From assembly GCA_013076295.1 (NCBI GenBank), contig RQOL01000390.1:1-64000 (forward strand): 64,000 nt of DNA, in the 5' to 3' direction. A model generated the notes under the pieces. That model worked only from the letters and a program-made list of their open reading frames with translations, had not been told where the DNA came from and did no database searches. This document shows, piece after piece, positions 60,101-64,000 of this stretch (position 1 is its first letter; every line of letters begins with the position of its first letter). A program made the position numbers and the translations under genes. This DNA comes from Sanderia malayensis (taxonomy: Eukaryota > Cnidaria > Scyphozoa > Semaeostomeae > Pelagiidae).

Positions 60101-63100
60101 CTGATAGACCACGAACACCTGAAGAGGTAACATCTATAGCAATAATTTATTATAGAGTAAAAGATAGATTTATTATACATTTATTATTGAGTATGAAATA
60201 TTATCAGCAGTTGTATTGCTTAGTAAAAACAAAATGCATTTTGATGTGTAGAGCTTACATGTGATATTTTTCCTCGAAACCTACAGGTAGATCGACTCAT
60301 ATCAGCTGAAATTCCGGACCCACAGGATGCAAGATATCACAAACTGGTACTGAAGCACATGACACATGGACCATGCGGTGATATAAGCCCCGGATGTGTT
60401 TGCATGGAGAATAACAAATGCAAGAAACGATTTCCGAAAGATCGCACTGCCGAAACACAAGTCAATGCGAATGGTTATCCACTCTACAGACGACGCTGTC
60501 GTCACCCAGTCAATCTGGAAGATCGACTTCTAGATGATACATGGGTTGTGCCACATAATCACCATCTTCTACTCAAGTATCAGTGTCACATTAATCTCGA
60601 AATATGTAGCACTGTGAAGTCCGTGAAATATATTTTCAAATATATTCATAAAGGACAAGACATGACACACGTGGAAATTCTCGAAGGACAGCAGCAGCAA
60701 GTACCTCAAGATATTGAGCACGATGAAGTACGCCAATACATGAACGCTCGGTATATTGGACCACACGAAGCTGTTCACAGAATATTCCAATTTTCCATGC
60801 ACGAGAAAAGTCACACTATAAAACGTCTGCATGTTCATCTACGTGATCAGCAGACCGTATACTTTCAGGATAATGGAAGGGTCGAACAATTACAAAACAT
60901 CAATGAAAAAACCACACTGACGTCTTGGTTTGAATTGAATGAATTGAAGACCCGGCTGCACGCCAATATCTCTATCACGAAATTCCTGAACACTATGTTT
61001 TCAACGAGCGCACCAAAACATGGAAAGCAAGACAGCGGAGAACAATGCCTGTCATAGGAAGAATATATCAAGTTCACCCACGACCATGTAAGCAAAGATT
61101 CGCACTGAGACTATTGCTTATCCATAAACGAGGTGCCACGTCGTTTGAAGATCTTCGCATGATAGAAGGAAACCTATGCAATTCCTTCAAAGATGCAGCT
61201 TTAGCTCTAGGTCTCTTGGAAAATGATGCTGAAATCATACGCTGTTTGGAGGAGGCAGTTATTTTTAACATGCGAATACAACTGAGACAGTTGTTTGCAA
61301 CATTACTCCTTTTTCAAAAACCTTCTGATATCGCAGCACTCTTCAACATGTTCAAAGAAGCATTGAGTGAAGATTTTGTACGACGTGATCAACTCAATCA
61401 TCCAGATATGGCCATAGCTTTTGAAGACCGACGCATGTATCAATGTCTACATGACATTGACGAAAATTTGAAAGTACATGGTCAATCGATCACTAATTAT
61501 GCTGACCTTCCTCAACTTCCAGCCGACTATGTCATTCCTGAACGAGGTAGTAATGTTTTATTTTCAAATATTTACTGTATTAGTACGAATATAATAATGT
61601 ATTCTAACATCGTGCAGACAAGGGCATTTACGGTACTTTTGGACATTTATTCTCTGCTTTCTTTCCATTTTATTGCAATATATTTCACTTATTATTACAG
61701 AGGAAGATGACATCGATGTTGGCAATGCCAGAGAGGAAGGAGAACGAATGCTGGCCGCATTGAACCCTGAACAGCGAGCCAAATACACGGGAATCACTGA
61801 TGCTATCAACGCGCAATCCGAACAGAACTGTCACTTTGTTGACGGGCCGGCTGGAACCGGGAAAACTTTCCTTTACAACACGTTGGTTCACAATCTGCAA
61901 GCCAATGGACATAAAGTTCAGTGCATGGCGTGGTCAGGAATTGCTGCACTGCTCATAAATGGTAGAACTTCACATTCTACCTTTCAAATTCCTATACCAC
62001 TTCAAGCTGAATCAACGTGTAATGTCAAGAGACAGAGCAGGAGAGCACAGGTATTGCGCGAAACTACTCTCTTTCATATGGGATGAAGCTTCCATGATTC
62101 CCGCACTTGCATTACAAGCAGTCGACCGACTGCTTCGAGACATTACACATGTCGACAGACCATTTGGTGGCAAGTTCATGCTACTTGGGTGACTTCAGAC
62201 AAGTTCTACCTGTCGTCACGAAAGCAGGAAGGGAAAGAATTGTAGCAGAGACTCTAAAATCACACCAGATCATTGATCTATGGACAAAGTTTCAGCAGCA
62301 TCGTTTACACACCAACATGAGAGCCGTTCAAGATGATTCATACCGTGAATTCTCAGAATGGCTTCTCAGACTTGGCAACAAGCAAGAAGCACACGATGCA
62401 CTGGACAACGTAATTCTGCCACAACAGATATGCACTTCGTCTAAAGAAGACATGCTGAACTTCATTTTTCCCAGGCCGAACACACCAGATTCACACCTAA
62501 TGATGGATCCTGTAACAATGTCTGAACGCTGTTGTCTGACTCCAAAGAATGACTTATCACATCAAGTGAACGACTTAATTCTGGACAGACTTCAAACAGC
62601 CGAAAGAACTTATTACAGCACAGACAGTGTTGTCACAGACGATCCAGATGAGGAAGAGGCCTACCCCATTGAATTTCTCAACCAACTCACTCCGAATGGA
62701 ATGCCTTGCACAGACTTAAACTCAAGGTAGGAAGATTACAATCTTTCATCCTATTCATTAAATTATTATGTGCAAAGGTGGTGCACCATAAAAAAGCGTC
62801 ATTAATCACAATAATATTCATTGCATTAGGTTGGTGCAACGATCATTCTTCTGCGGAATCTCAATCCAAAGAAAGGTCTTTGCAACGGAACAAGACTCAT
62901 AGTTCGGCATCTCCGACGTCACGTGATCACAGCAGAGATCATTACCAAGGAGCACAGAGGACAACGGGTCATGATTCCCAAGATCACAGTCTCCACTCAG
63001 GACACGGAAATGCCGTTCAAAATGAAACGCCGACAGTTTCCAGTCAGACTTGCATACTGCTTGACAATCAACAAGGCACAGGGGCAATCCCTGAGGTATG

Positions 63101-63247
63101 TTGGTTTGTACTTACCTGAGCCCGTGTTCACACATGGTCAGTTATATGTGGCCATGTCAAGAGCAACATCATTTAACGGGCTCAAAGTATCCTCCAGAGG
63201 AAACACACAGGAAAACAAAGAACATTGTTTTCCAAGAAGTCCTGTAA
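57157..63247 (+). pseudogene. Helitron Rep/Helicase, copy 3, start codon lost
   Basis: Exons: 57157-57501, 57638-57760, 57952-58074, about 58157-58669, 58942-60126, 60287-61546, 61701-62726 and 62830-63247. The ATG of copy 2 is ACG here (57157). Intron 1 is complete (136 bp), unlike copy 2, but the 3' part of intron 3 with its acceptor is deleted at about 58155. HUH LPHAH lies at 60070-60078, GPAGTGKT at about 61844-61867 and TINKAQGQS in exon 8. Frameshifts lie near 58418, 58490, 59716, 60942, 62070, 62189, 62704 and 63188. Exon 5 is open for 253 codons from 58989. This copy shows the splice structure best. Confidence 0.88.
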
Positions 63248-63259
63248 AGGCTTCATCCT

Positions 63260-63493
63260 AGAGCGACCATCTGCACAGTTGCTCTACAGAGGGCTGCCTA
63301 CCAAAACGCACATACACACATTCAAGGGTACGGGTATTGTGTGTCAACGCAGATCACGTCGCACATAAGTGTGATGTACAGCCGTTACTGGCACCTTCTA
63401 GAATGAATTCATTCTAGATAACACTGATCTGCGGAGACCAACTGGACATTACACCTCCACATGTCCAGGGGTGACTGCACCACACACAGCAGT
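63260..63493. ncRNA. Conserved inverted-repeat block, copy 3
   Basis: Same stems as copies 1 and 2. At 63397-63418 a C-to-A change (and a one-base loss nearby) turns the TCTAGAATG/CATTCTAGA hairpin into a perfect 22-base palindrome centred on GAATTC. The other arms are unchanged. Confidence 0.45.
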
Positions 63494-64000
63494 CGGCACA
63501 GTCCTGAATCCTGCGTAGCGCCCGATTATTAAGAGTTATGCGTTGCCATTTTCTCCGATATTGCCTATGGGAAAGTGGATTTCCTTACTCTGTGAAAACT
63601 GCAAGTTGTCCCTTAAGGATAGTTACTTTTTGAAAACATCGCATTATCAATAACATCCCCCCTCTCCTTTTAATACATAAAACTTAGTGTAATCTATAGA
63701 GGCCCCTTTATGTTTACTGTTATATATATTCCAAATTTCAATTGCAGTTTTCACCAACAAGGAAAACTCGAACAAAGGTTACTCCTTGACGCTGGTGTTC
63801 GAGCTTTTAACTAATGTAACCGGCAATCTTATTCTTTTTTTTGCTATGTACAAACGTAATCCTCAAACAAACGACCGCGTTATTGAAAGAATACATTCAC
63901 GCCGTGGCACAGATGTATGCTTGCGAGAGTGAAGTGCTATTGAAGAATCCAATTGAGGTACTGTCATTTTGGCTAAACACGTCGCTTAACCAATCAATTT
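63494..64000. other. Spacer after Rep/Hel, copy 3, cut by window end
   Basis: Collinear with 16954-17460 and 45502-46010. AT-rich. No supported gene. Confidence 0.45.

Larger units (their letters stand above)
52084..64000 (+). mobile_element. Helitron with coding core, copy 3, cut by window end (element 11)
   Basis: 5' end TCTCTTATATAATAAG with CACACGTGACC. AACAAT occurs at 52129, 52151 and 52169. A long-form leader like element 3 precedes a 1.5-kb minisatellite, core upstream region, Rep/Hel and inverted-repeat block. The accessory genes should follow beyond 64000. Rep/Hel has lost its start codon and has several frameshifts. Confidence 0.85.

Overview
This is eukaryotic DNA: it is AT-rich, the genes are split by GT-AG introns, and nearly all of it is transposon. 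The sequence fixes the transposon class (Helitron) but not the host species. A metazoan host is plausible but not shown.

The window is a head-to-tail array of Helitrons. Nine junctions have the 3' end of one element (…CCCCCGGCTAG) touching the 5' end of the next (normally TCTATATATA… or TCTCTATTATA…). They follow 29, 3604, 6155, 9261, 11087, 23046, 30432, 32031, 33678 and 52083 (ten boundaries in all, the first being the window-edge element). Most have no host base between elements, as expected from read-through or rolling-circle concatemers rather than separate insertions.

Seven elements carry no coding core (30-3604, 3605-6155, 6156-9261, 9262-11087, 23047-30432, 30433-32031, 32032-33678). 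Each has a 5' terminus with CACGTGAC, iteron-like AACAAT repeats, a leader of about 1 kb, a minisatellite with a 14-bp unit (TATGTATTGTAGGG), one to three copies of a GC-rich hairpin 3' module separated by (TATG)n, and CTAG. One unit (33679-35981) is a different family that has lost its 3' end.

Three elements carry a coding core: 11088-23046, 35982-52083 and 52084 to beyond the window end. Each core has a multi-exon Rep/Helicase gene with an HUH nuclease motif, a paired-tyrosine motif and a Pif1-type helicase. All three copies are broken, each by different lesions. A conserved block of nested inverted repeats follows the helicase stop codon.

Beyond it, the two cores that can be compared (16.7-22.7 kb and 45.3-51.8 kb) hold exon-sized islands whose splice sites and phases agree. 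I interpret these as at least four accessory genes: W (114 aa, plus), X (140 aa, acidic then lysine-rich, plus), V (four exons, minus) and Z (plus). I recognise no family for any of them. They are the best candidates for something undescribed. The full core element of about 16 kb would then be a multi-gene Helitron.
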